A model generated the notes under the pieces. That model saw only the letters and a program-made list of their open reading frames with translations, was not told the origin of the DNA and searched no databases. 64,000 nucleotides of DNA, taken from contig JACJZN010000009.1 of assembly GCA_020635565.1 (NCBI GenBank), forward strand, positions 62,001 to 126,000. The letters run 5' to 3'. Both the position numbers and the translations under genes were made by a program. This DNA comes from Flavobacteriales bacterium. Lineage in GTDB: Bacteria; Bacteroidota; Bacteroidia; Flavobacteriales_D; Parvicellaceae. Positions 45,612-53,545 of the stretch are shown one piece after another. Each line of letters begins with the position of its first letter. Position 1 is the first letter of the stretch.

Positions 45612-46424
45612 TTATTCGATGATCACTTTGGTTGGAATGTAATCTCCAACTTTAATCAAATAGACCCCTTTATCAAGTGACGAAAGATCTGCGAAGTTAG
45701 ATTTTGGTTGACCAATTTTAACCAATTTTCCAGCAAGGTCATAAATTTCAAAACCATCCATCAAGGCATTCGAATAAAAGATTCCATTAACAGATGGATT
45801 TGGATAAAAGATGAGTGAATTGTTGTTTTCTTCCACAGAAACTGGATCATCGATCACTACTTTAATGTTATCAAGTGCAAGGATATAATTGTCCGTAGAA
45901 ATATGTCGAAATGCGATAAATACATTCTGTCCAGCTATATCGAGACTATCTAAAGATAATGTATAGTTTGTCCAGGTAGGGCTCATAGCTACATTTGAAT
46001 AAACGACTGTATCTAAGGAAAAGAATTCCCAAAGGCTCACTCCACCAGTTGAAACTCTGATCTCCAGGCCATCGGGGTGCGATGCATCCATAGATCTAGC
46101 ATCAAATGAAATATAATTTCCTGCAGTACCCATGGATAGATTAGGTAAGATCAACCAATTGTCGGCCTCACCAGCTACATCAAACCATGAAGTTGCTACT
46201 AAAACGGAATCTCCAATTCCGCTGGAATCAGCATTCTCAGCCATAATAAAAGCGCCATTCATATAATTAACAGCACTTGATTCATTTGGAGTCAATCCAT
46301 CGTTGTCCACCATTTGCCATCCAGCTGGAAATCCGTCATTGAAATCTTCTGAAAGTATAGTAGTCTGTCCGAATGAAATCGCGATCGAAAGAGACAGAAT
46401 TGCCAATAAAATAGGTCGTTTCAT
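45612..46424 (-). CDS. Choice-of-anchor J domain protein with T9SS type A sorting domain
   Basis: A 270-residue secreted protein with a signal peptide (cleavage near SFGQT, residue 20). A jelly-roll choice-of-anchor J/cleaved-adhesin-like domain spans about 22-190: SEDFNDGFPAGWQMVDNDG, NWLILP, SFDARS, FIAFRH, ALDNIKV. A T9SS type A domain of about 75 residues follows (FYPNPSVNG, YDLAGKLVKIG, GVYLIKVG). A carbohydrate-binding or adhesive role is inferred. Its 5' end carries a 16 bp palindrome and a -7 box. Confidence 0.85.
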   Translation of the reverse strand: MKRPILLAILSLSIAISFGQTTILSEDFNDGFPAGWQMVDNDGLTPNESSAVNYMNGAFIMAENADSSGIGDSVLVATSWFDVAGEADNWLILPNLSMGTAGNYISFDARSMDASHPDGLEIRVSTGGVSLWEFFSLDTVVYSNVAMSPTWTNYTLSLDSLDIAGQNVFIAFRHISTDNYILALDNIKVVIDDPVSVEENNNSLIFYPNPSVNGIFYSNALMDGFEIYDLAGKLVKIGQPKSNFADLSSLDKGVYLIKVGDYIPTKVIIE

Positions 46425-46425
46425 A

Positions 46426-46448
46426 GTAATAATATTATTACAAAGTTA
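46426..46448 (-). promoter_or_regulatory. -7 box and 16 bp palindrome at the start of the anchor J gene
   Basis: TAACTTTG (46441-46448 on the minus strand) matches TAnnTTTG. A perfect palindrome GTAATAATATTATTAC (46426-46441) lies directly between it and the ATG (46424), where transcription should begin. It could be an operator or only an AT-rich coincidence. No -33 TTG at normal spacing. Confidence 0.4.
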
Positions 46449-46503
46449 ACAGATTAAGTCAGAGGAGGTAATTTTTTTTAGATCAGAATGAACCTATGAA
46501 AAC

Positions 46504-46529
46504 TTTGTTTGTACTAATGTTCAAACAAA
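46504..46529. repeat. 8 bp inverted repeat upstream of the MuiA-type gene
   Basis: TTTGTTTG (46504-46511) and CAAACAAA (46522-46529) are perfect inverted repeats separated by 10 bp, about 110 bp upstream of the ATG at 46639. The layout suits a dimeric regulator site, but it is AT-rich and may be chance. Confidence 0.3.
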
Positions 46530-46638
46530 TCAAATTCGAGATCATTTTTATCGAGGCCTAAAAGATCGATTTCGAATTCCCTGGAAACGTTCAGGACAAA
46601 AAATCAGATTTTGTAAACACCTAATTAAAATAATTTTT

Positions 46639-48354
46639 ATGAAAAAGCTATTAATAACAGCACTATCCGTGGTGCTGATGGGAACATCCTTTGCCAAAGA
46701 AAAAGAGAAGGTCGTAAATTCAAAGATCGATAAAGTAACCGTTTTTCTGCAAGGTGCGCAGGTGACGAGAGAGTCTAAGATCTACATTGATAAAGGAGTA
46801 ACCAAAGTCATCGTAGAAGGTATTTCGAGAGGATTTAATCCAAATTCGATACAAGTAAAAGGAAAGGGAGATTTTATCATCATGGATGTGTCTTCTCAAT
46901 TACATTATCCGGAACCTGAACCGCTCCCGAATCCAACGGAATTACCAGAAAAGATCGTTAAGGAAATTCATGTACTTCAGGACTCGATCAATGATGTGTA
47001 TTGGAAATTGACTGATGTTAAGAATCAGATCATGGTTTATGAAAGTGAGAAGAACCTATTACTCACAAGTGGTGTTATCAAAGGTCAAACACAAAATGAC
47101 TCGATTCTTGCTTTGAAAGATGCCATGAACTACCTAAGAGACAAGATGATCGAAATCAACGGATTATTATTAAAATCTCAAAAGAGACAAACAGATCTTA
47201 CCAACGATCAAAACAGAATGAATAATCGTTTGATCGAATTGCAAAATTATAATGCAAATATACAGAACAACTATGTGCCTAAGAGTACAGCACCTGTTCA
47301 GCAGGTCGTGGTTACGGTGTCGGCTGATGAGGCTACAAGTGGATATTTGGATATCAGTTATATGGTCAATAATGCAGGATGGTCACCAGCTTATGATTTA
47401 CGTGCCGATGATATAGCAAGTCCAGTTAAATTAACCTACAAGGCTAATGTGTATCAAACAACTGGAGTGGATTGGGATAATGTGGATGTAACGTTGTCTA
47501 CCATCAATCCAAATAGAAGTAATATCAAACCTACGTTGGCGCCATGGTATATTCAATATTATCAACCTGTTCAGACTCCAGTATATACTGGAAATGCTTA
47601 TCCTCAATCTGCGAAGAAAGATGCTTATGAATTGTCTGCGGCTCCAAGTGTGGCAGAAGCCGATATGGTAATGGATGACGCTTATTTTAAAAGTCAAATG
47701 AGAGAAGCTGATCATATGGCAAACTATACGCAAATGTCCGAGAGTATGACCATGGTTGAGTTCGAGTTGAAAATCAAGCAATCCATTCCTTCAGACGGGC
47801 AGAATCACATGTTGGCTGTAAAAAGTGAGAATATCCCATCTTCCTTTGAGCACTTCATTGTGCCAAAAATGGATAACGATGCCTTTTTAGTGGCTCATAT
47901 GACTGGTTGGGAGGATTTGAATTTATTGCCAGCTGTTGCAAACATTTATTACGATGGAACTTATGTAGGTCAAACGAGAATTAATCCATCAGTAATGAGT
48001 GATACATTGGACCTTGCTTTAGGAAGGGACAGAGGGATTTATGTTACAAGAAAGAAAATCAGTGATGAAGAAAAAGTGAAACCGTTGGCAAATGAAAAAA
48101 CGAAGACAGTCACTTATGAAATCGCTATTAAGAACTATAAGAGTGCAGATATCAACCTGACGATCGAAGATCAGATCCCGGTGTCTAATATTGAGGAGAT
48201 CAAAGTGACCATGGGAGAGAACTCTGGTGCAGAATTTAATGAAGGTCTGGGTTACCTTAAGTGGAAACGAGACATCAAGAGTAAAGAAACTCAGAAATTC
48301 AAGTTTACTTACACGTTAAAATACGATAAGGACAAACAATTAGCATTGAACTAG
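46639..48354 (+). CDS. MuiA-family protein (DUF4139)
   Basis: A 571-residue secreted protein with a signal peptide (about 1-19). The N-terminal DUF4140-like domain (about 28-110) has VTVFLQGAQVTRE, a coiled coil follows (about 118-205), then the DUF4139 beta-rich domain (about 215-570) with LDISYMVNNAGWSPAYDLRAD, VYQTTGVDW and LSTINPN. These match the mucoidy inhibitor A family, named from a capsule effect in E. coli; the molecular role is unknown. A Tyr/Gln/Pro-rich insert (about 295-340) breaks the C-terminal domain. It ends before a clear terminator. Confidence 0.88.
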   Translation: MKKLLITALSVVLMGTSFAKEKEKVVNSKIDKVTVFLQGAQVTRESKIYIDKGVTKVIVEGISRGFNPNSIQVKGKGDFIIMDVSSQLHYPEPEPLPNPTELPEKIVKEIHVLQDSINDVYWKLTDVKNQIMVYESEKNLLLTSGVIKGQTQNDSILALKDAMNYLRDKMIEINGLLLKSQKRQTDLTNDQNRMNNRLIELQNYNANIQNNYVPKSTAPVQQVVVTVSADEATSGYLDISYMVNNAGWSPAYDLRADDIASPVKLTYKANVYQTTGVDWDNVDVTLSTINPNRSNIKPTLAPWYIQYYQPVQTPVYTGNAYPQSAKKDAYELSAAPSVAEADMVMDDAYFKSQMREADHMANYTQMSESMTMVEFELKIKQSIPSDGQNHMLAVKSENIPSSFEHFIVPKMDNDAFLVAHMTGWEDLNLLPAVANIYYDGTYVGQTRINPSVMSDTLDLALGRDRGIYVTRKKISDEEKVKPLANEKTKTVTYEIAIKNYKSADINLTIEDQIPVSNIEEIKVTMGENSGAEFNEGLGYLKWKRDIKSKETQKFKFTYTLKYDKDKQLALN

Positions 48355-48379
48355 CAGAAAATATGGTTAGGTGAGGTGG

Positions 48380-48421
48380 CGCCCGGATTCTTCTAAGTGG
48401 AGAGTCTGGGCGTTATTTATT
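48380..48421 (+). terminator. Rho-independent terminator after the MuiA-type gene
   Basis: An 11 bp stem, CGCCCGGATTC (48380-48390) with GAGTCTGGGCG (48402-48412), with two G-T pairs and an 11 nt loop, followed by the T-rich tail TTATTTAT. It lies between convergent genes. Confidence 0.7.
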
Positions 48422-48434
48422 TAGTTTCAAGAGG

Positions 48435-50018
48435 TTATTCTACCACAATTTGCTGAACAACTTTTTTACCTTCAGAAATTAATTCCAACTGATAACTCCC
48501 CTTGGGCAAGTCTAACGCCAACTGCAACGTATCCGAACTAAATTTCAACTGCTTCTGATAATCCCGCTTTCCTTGCAAATCGTAAATGCTCACCTGCACC
48601 TCCTTACCTACAAGCTGTTCTGCTTCAATACTGATCTTCCCATCGAATGGGTTGGGATATACGTTAAGATCAAAAGGCTCTTTTTCCTCTATTGAGGCAT
48701 TGCTTACTATTATTACTTGACTATAGACGGTGTCAGCTTCAACTCCACATTGAGCAATAAGCATGATATCATATGTGCCGGGAGTGTCGTTAAAATCATA
48801 AGCACAATGTCCATTAACGTTGGTATAGCCATCACTAAACTCCCATTGCAGCGAACTATTACCATAGGACCCACTCCTAAAAGTATAAGGCAACTGACCC
48901 GTATAGATCGTATCTGGATGAATTCCTATACCCGCATACATTTCTTTGCATGCACTATCAAGTGGGTATAACCATTTGGCTAAACCGGGGGCAAGGGTAT
49001 CTCCTATTTGGGTATAACTTCCTCCTACATAAAGCTCTTCCTGAAAAACTTCCATGATATTAGCACCTGGATTGTAGGCAATACCTAACGAATCCCAATC
49101 TAATCCATTAAACCGGGCAATACCCGTTATCGAATCTCCTCCTATTTCAGTAAAGCAACCTGCCGCATAGAGCTGGTTTTGATACAGTTCAAAATCGACT
49201 GCCAGACAGTCTCCTCCACCTCCTACATCTAACCAGTTTTCTCCATCCCATCGAGCAAAATAATTAACAGGTAGTGTGCCTCCCACTTGAGTGAAATCAC
49301 CACTAATGTACAGGTATTCATTCACGGTGTCTACGAACATTGCATTTATGATGTAATTCACACCTCCGGCATACGAAGACCATTGTATTCCATCCCATGC
49401 AGCAATGTTTGAAACAGGGATATTCCCTGCTTGTAGAAAATATCCTCCCACTAACAATAATGAATCGTAAACCACCAATTTCTTAACGGAAACTGGTGCT
49501 CCCAACAACCCTCCATCTACCTCAAAGAAATTAGTTCCATCATGACGGAAAATACCGTTTAAGTCTTGAACGCCAAATAACTCGGTAAAGGAACCTACGC
49601 CATAAAGACTGCCATTATATTCTTGTAAATCCTTAATGGTTAGGGCTACAGGTTGGTTTCCAAAACCCTCCCAATTTGCCCCATCCCAAGTAGCTAATTT
49701 TCGATTTGCACTACTCCCATCAACCCATGCAAATCCCCCCCCAAAATATTTTTTTTCGTTAAAGAATGCTGAACATTCTGCAGAACTTCCCAATCCATTA
49801 TTTAGTATTGTCCAGCCAACTCCGTCAAAACTTGATACATGATTTACTTCCAATGTGTTAATTGAATCAAACCCACCACTAATGAAGAGCATAGAATTCA
49901 TTTCTTCTATCATGGCAACATAAGGTTGATCCAAGAAAGTATTTGGCACCTTATTCCACTGCTGTCCGACAGACAATAGTGGAAGGATAAATAATATGCC
50001 TAAAAAGATTTGCTTCAT
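48435..50018 (-). CDS. Secreted kelch/WD-like repeat protein with T9SS type A sorting domain
   Basis: A 527-residue secreted protein with a signal peptide (cleavage near SVGQQ, residue 19). About six repeats of 45-50 residues follow, each with a W-D-G-x-x-W or similar core and a G-G-x-F/Y-x-x-x-G strand, for example ATWDGANWEGFG, AAWDGIQWSSYAGG and ARWDGENWLDVGGG, suggesting a beta-propeller (about 20-350). A PKD-like domain follows (about 375-445) and a T9SS type A domain (about 450-527: NVYPNPFDGK, YDLQGKR, LPKGSYQLEL). Surface protein of unknown ligand. Confidence 0.82.
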   Translation of the reverse strand: MKQIFLGILFILPLLSVGQQWNKVPNTFLDQPYVAMIEEMNSMLFISGGFDSINTLEVNHVSSFDGVGWTILNNGLGSSAECSAFFNEKKYFGGGFAWVDGSSANRKLATWDGANWEGFGNQPVALTIKDLQEYNGSLYGVGSFTELFGVQDLNGIFRHDGTNFFEVDGGLLGAPVSVKKLVVYDSLLLVGGYFLQAGNIPVSNIAAWDGIQWSSYAGGVNYIINAMFVDTVNEYLYISGDFTQVGGTLPVNYFARWDGENWLDVGGGGDCLAVDFELYQNQLYAAGCFTEIGGDSITGIARFNGLDWDSLGIAYNPGANIMEVFQEELYVGGSYTQIGDTLAPGLAKWLYPLDSACKEMYAGIGIHPDTIYTGQLPYTFRSGSYGNSSLQWEFSDGYTNVNGHCAYDFNDTPGTYDIMLIAQCGVEADTVYSQVIIVSNASIEEKEPFDLNVYPNPFDGKISIEAEQLVGKEVQVSIYDLQGKRDYQKQLKFSSDTLQLALDLPKGSYQLELISEGKKVVQQIVVE

Positions 50019-50132
50019 TTATTTTGCTATTACCAAACGATCTGTGTAAATATCAACTCCGTTAGTTTTGATGCTTTAAATATACGTACCTGAAGCAATT
50101 TGGTTTAAATCAAATTGTTGAATCGGTGTATT

Positions 50133-50561
50133 TTATCTATTCGCCTTCCATTGATGCGTGTCATCCTCAAAGATCTCTTTGCCGAAGATCGGGAGTTTTG
50201 ATTTGATCTCTTCCACTAAATAGGTGCATGCTTCTCTAGCTTCTTTTCGATGTGCGGATGAGGTAAAAACGAACAAGCAGATCTCGCCCGCTTTTACTGT
50301 TCCTAAACTGTGATAGATATGCATACAGGTGATGTCGAATTTCTCAAAAGCACTTTCTCTGATCTCATGAGCAGTTTTTAGAGCCATTTCTTCGTATGCA
50401 GTATAGTCAATAGCAGCAACTGTTTTTCCATCAATTTCATCTGCACGAATTTGTCCTAAGAAGATCTCATGGGCACCGATCTGCGTTTTAACTTGATGAT
50501 GAGCGATCGAATCCGCAATTTTTTGAGGTGAAATTGGTCCTTCTACAAAAATGTTCTTCAT
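50133..50561 (-). CDS. moaE: Molybdopterin synthase catalytic subunit
   Basis: A 142-residue subunit that, with thiocarboxylated MoaD, inserts sulfur into precursor Z to make molybdopterin. It has the family run YTAYEEMALK, HSLGTVKAGE, SSAHRKEAREAC and the C-terminal PIFGKEIFEDDTHQWK. The ATG at 50561 was used; a TTG further upstream would overlap the previous gene. It follows the MobA-MoaD fusion gene by 10 bp in an operon. Confidence 0.95.
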   Translation of the reverse strand: MKNIFVEGPISPQKIADSIAHHQVKTQIGAHEIFLGQIRADEIDGKTVAAIDYTAYEEMALKTAHEIRESAFEKFDITCMHIYHSLGTVKAGEICLFVFTSSAHRKEAREACTYLVEEIKSKLPIFGKEIFEDDTHQWKANR

Positions 50562-50571
50562 AATTACAAAT

Positions 50572-51363
50572 TTATCCTCCAGCAAAAGGTGGTAATAGTG
50601 CTATCGTATCGTTCATCTTCAGATCTTGATCATTAACAAAAGTTTCGTTGACAGCCATTCGAAAAGTTAGTTGGTTTAATGTCGGAAAATGATCACACAA
50701 CTCCCTCTTTAGATCAGAAAGGCTATTACCTTCTGTGATCCATTCCATATCTGGTTGACCAATGACTTCCTGAATTTGTCCAAATGCTAAGATCTTTACC
50801 TTCATCCAACCAAAGTTACCCAAATCTTCGGGAGAATTCACATTCGCAATTGTGTTTTGCAATTGAGTTGGAAGTTCCCAGGTATTGTTCTGAGAGCCTT
50901 GCACTAATTGACGTACACTTAGGTCGTTCGACATCAAATAAGTAGCCACATCATTTATTAGAGAGCGATGATAAAAACCGACCAGATAATGTTCTTTTTT
51001 TGATCGGACAATTGCTGTTCTTTGATCTTTGATGGTATTAAGTTGCTCAACTAACCAATTAATCAAATCCTTATCGAATAAAGGCATATCACAAGCTAAA
51101 ACCAGAACCCAGTCGTGTTTGGCATTTTTAAGTCCGGTATAAATGCCTGATAACGGTCCCTTATCAGGTTGGACATCTTCTATGACCTGTACTTTTGATT
51201 GATTGGTCTCTTTTTTTCCTGAAATGATAATATCGTCTGAATAAGTAGATACCATCTTGATCATGCGATCAATTAGCATTTCACCTCTAAAAAAAATGCG
51301 TGATTTATCCGTACCCATCCGGGAACTTTTTCCCCCTGTCAATATGCAGACAGAAAAATTCAC
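50572..51363 (-). CDS. MobA-MoaD fusion: molybdopterin guanylyltransferase plus sulfur-carrier domain
   Basis: A 263-residue protein with two domains. Residues 1-185 are MobA-like: the nucleotide loop LTGGKSSRMGTDKS (8-21), PDKGPLSGI (66-74) and the Mg-binding CDMPLFD (91-97), which transfers GMP from GTP to molybdopterin. Residues 187-263 are MoaD-like and end in PPFAGG, the terminal diglycine that MoaD needs for thiocarboxylation. There is no stop or frameshift between them. The GTG start at 51363 follows the tex stop directly and is needed to keep the first MobA strand. MoaE, the partner of MoaD, is encoded next. Met187 could be a second start for free MoaD. Confidence 0.88.
   Translation of the reverse strand: MNFSVCILTGGKSSRMGTDKSRIFFRGEMLIDRMIKMVSTYSDDIIISGKKETNQSKVQVIEDVQPDKGPLSGIYTGLKNAKHDWVLVLACDMPLFDKDLINWLVEQLNTIKDQRTAIVRSKKEHYLVGFYHRSLINDVATYLMSNDLSVRQLVQGSQNNTWELPTQLQNTIANVNSPEDLGNFGWMKVKILAFGQIQEVIGQPDMEWITEGNSLSDLKRELCDHFPTLNQLTFRMAVNETFVNDQDLKMNDTIALLPPFAGG
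50811..50818 (-). promoter_or_regulatory. Possible internal -7 box before the MoaD domain
   Basis: TAACTTTG on the minus strand ends 5 bp before the ATG of Met187 (50803-50805), where MoaD would normally begin. The same near-start placement is seen at lpxK and tatC. There is no -33 TTG, and the bases also encode Asn-Phe-Gly, so chance is possible. Confidence 0.25.
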
Positions 51364-53499
51364 TTATTCTGTGATTCGTTTCAGACCAATTCTCTTTCTC
51401 GGGATGTCGACCTCAATCACTTCTACCATCACGTGTTCGTGTAATCCGATCACCTCAGAGGGGTCAGAAATGTATTCATCACTGAGGTTGGAGATGTGGA
51501 TCAAGCCGTTCTCTTTTATACCGAGATCCACAAAAGCTCCAAAATTGGTTACATTGTTTACAATGCCTGGGTAGGTATTGCCTATTTTTAGATTTTCGAT
51601 CGTTTTAAGCGTTGGATCAAATTCGAATACTTTAACCAATTTTCTAGGGTCGCGCCCTGGTTTCTTTAGTTCTTCAATAATGTCAGTAAGCGTCTCTATT
51701 CCAAATTCATTGGTCACAAAGTTGGTTGGGTTCAAAGTGTTGAGCAGCTCTTCGTTGCCCACAATTTCTTGAGTGCTTAAACCTGATTTCTTGGCAATAT
51801 TCTGAACGAGAGAATAACTTTCAGGGTGAACACTGCTATTATCCAAAGGTTCATTTCCTTCTCGGATCCTTAAGAAACCGGCAGCTTGTTCAAAGGCTTT
51901 TGGACCCATCTTGGGGACGTTCAGCAATTCTTTTCTGCTATTAAATCCTCCATTTTCTTTTCGGTAACTTACAATGTTTTCAGCTAACACCGGACCAATT
52001 CCAGACACATAATTGAGTAGGTATTTACTGGCGGTATTGAGATCTACCCCTACTTTATTCACACAGGAAATGACTACGCTGTCTAGTTTGTCTTGCAGTT
52101 GTTTCTGATCTACATCATGCTGATATTGACCAACGCCAATGCTCTTAGGATCGATCTTCACTAATTCAGCTAATGGATCCATTAACCTCCTTCCAATGGA
52201 AACGGCACCTCTTACAGTAACGTCATATTGCGGAAATTCTTCACGTGCTATTTTACTGGCGGAATAAACTGAAGCTCCAGCTTCATTAACCACATAAACT
52301 CTTACTTTTCTGTCAAAGCGGATACCTTTGATGAAACGTTCCGTTTCTCTACTTGCAGTCCCATTACCAATGGCAATAGCTTCGATCTTAAACTGTTCTA
52401 CCATAGTAGAGATCTTCTTCATGGCCATGGCAGTTTCTTTCTGCGGAGGATGAGGATAAATGGTCTCATTATTCAGAAGATTACCATTCTCATCCAGACA
52501 TACGATTTTACAGCCGGTTCTAAAGCCAGGATCAATAGCTAAAGTTCTGAAAGTGCCTAATGGGGGTTGAAGTAAAAGTTGTTTCAAATTCTGAGCAAAA
52601 ACCTTTATCGCCTCTTCATCGGCTTTTTGTTTGAGATCTTTTGTTAGCTCATTTTCCAATGAAGGGCGAAGTAATCTTTGATAGGTATCCTTAATGACAT
52701 CTTCCAATACTTCTCTGCGTTTTGCATCTGGTTTAATAATGTAATCCTCCAGTTTTTGAATAGCTAGTTTTTTATCTGGTTGAATGGAGACTTTCAGAAT
52801 TCCTTCTTCAGCTCCTCTGAGTAGAGCAAGAATACGATGGGATTTTGCTTTCTTAGCCAATTCACTGAAGTCGAAATAATCCTTGAACTTTTCAATCTCT
52901 CCTTCGTCAGCAGTGGTGCTATTATTCTTTTTGCTGATGATTACAGCTTCATGTAGGAACATTCTTCGCAACATATTTCGAACATTCGCTCTTTCGCTGA
53001 TCCATTGAGCGGCAATTTCCTTTGCTCCTTCGAGTGCATCTTCCGAAGATGGATATTCAGCACATTTGAATTTATTTGCAGAAGCCAATAGCTGATCATT
53101 GTTCTGAGCAAGTATCATTTTTGCCAAAGGAGAGAGCCCTGCTTCTATCGCTTTATCTGATTTGGTTTGACGTTTTGTTTTGTAGGGTAAGTAATGATCT
53201 TCCAGTTCTTTTTCATCCCAACAATCAGTAATCTTTTGCTGCAGATCTTCAGTTAATTTGTTCTGTTCACTGATCGACTTTAGAATACTTTCCTTTCGTT
53301 TAGCAAGAGCTTGAAGTGCATCTGACGTTTGTTTGATCTGTTCGATCTGAACTTCATCCAAACTACCAGTCATCTCTTTTCTATACCTGGAAATGAAAGG
53401 GATAGTAGCTCCTTCTGACAGTAATTTGAGTGTGTTTTCTACTTGCCAGTCTTTTATGGAAAGAGATTTAGAAATGCGTGATGAAAAAGAGTCTTGCAT
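51364..53499 (-). CDS. tex: RNA-binding transcription accessory protein Tex
   Basis: A 711-residue Tex protein. It has the helical N-terminal region (about 1-300, with TIPFISRYRKEMTGSLDE and DHYLPYK), a YqgF/RNase H-like domain (about 322-455: LAIDPGFRTGCKIVCLD, AIGNGTASRETERF), helix-hairpin-helix motifs (about 495-560: LLNYVSGIGPVLAENIV, LLNVPKMGPKAFEQAAGFLRI) and a C-terminal S1 domain (about 639-711: YPGIVNNVTNFGAFVDLGI). Tex binds nucleic acid and affects transcription or ribosome functions. It heads the operon tex, mobA-moaD, moaE with no spacing to the second gene. Confidence 0.96.
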   Translation of the reverse strand: MQDSFSSRISKSLSIKDWQVENTLKLLSEGATIPFISRYRKEMTGSLDEVQIEQIKQTSDALQALAKRKESILKSISEQNKLTEDLQQKITDCWDEKELEDHYLPYKTKRQTKSDKAIEAGLSPLAKMILAQNNDQLLASANKFKCAEYPSSEDALEGAKEIAAQWISERANVRNMLRRMFLHEAVIISKKNNSTTADEGEIEKFKDYFDFSELAKKAKSHRILALLRGAEEGILKVSIQPDKKLAIQKLEDYIIKPDAKRREVLEDVIKDTYQRLLRPSLENELTKDLKQKADEEAIKVFAQNLKQLLLQPPLGTFRTLAIDPGFRTGCKIVCLDENGNLLNNETIYPHPPQKETAMAMKKISTMVEQFKIEAIAIGNGTASRETERFIKGIRFDRKVRVYVVNEAGASVYSASKIAREEFPQYDVTVRGAVSIGRRLMDPLAELVKIDPKSIGVGQYQHDVDQKQLQDKLDSVVISCVNKVGVDLNTASKYLLNYVSGIGPVLAENIVSYRKENGGFNSRKELLNVPKMGPKAFEQAAGFLRIREGNEPLDNSSVHPESYSLVQNIAKKSGLSTQEIVGNEELLNTLNPTNFVTNEFGIETLTDIIEELKKPGRDPRKLVKVFEFDPTLKTIENLKIGNTYPGIVNNVTNFGAFVDLGIKENGLIHISNLSDEYISDPSEVIGLHEHVMVEVIEVDIPRKRIGLKRITE

Positions 53500-53545
53500 A
53501 AATTATCGATATTCATGCAAAACTAAAATTCTGAACGGTTCAATC

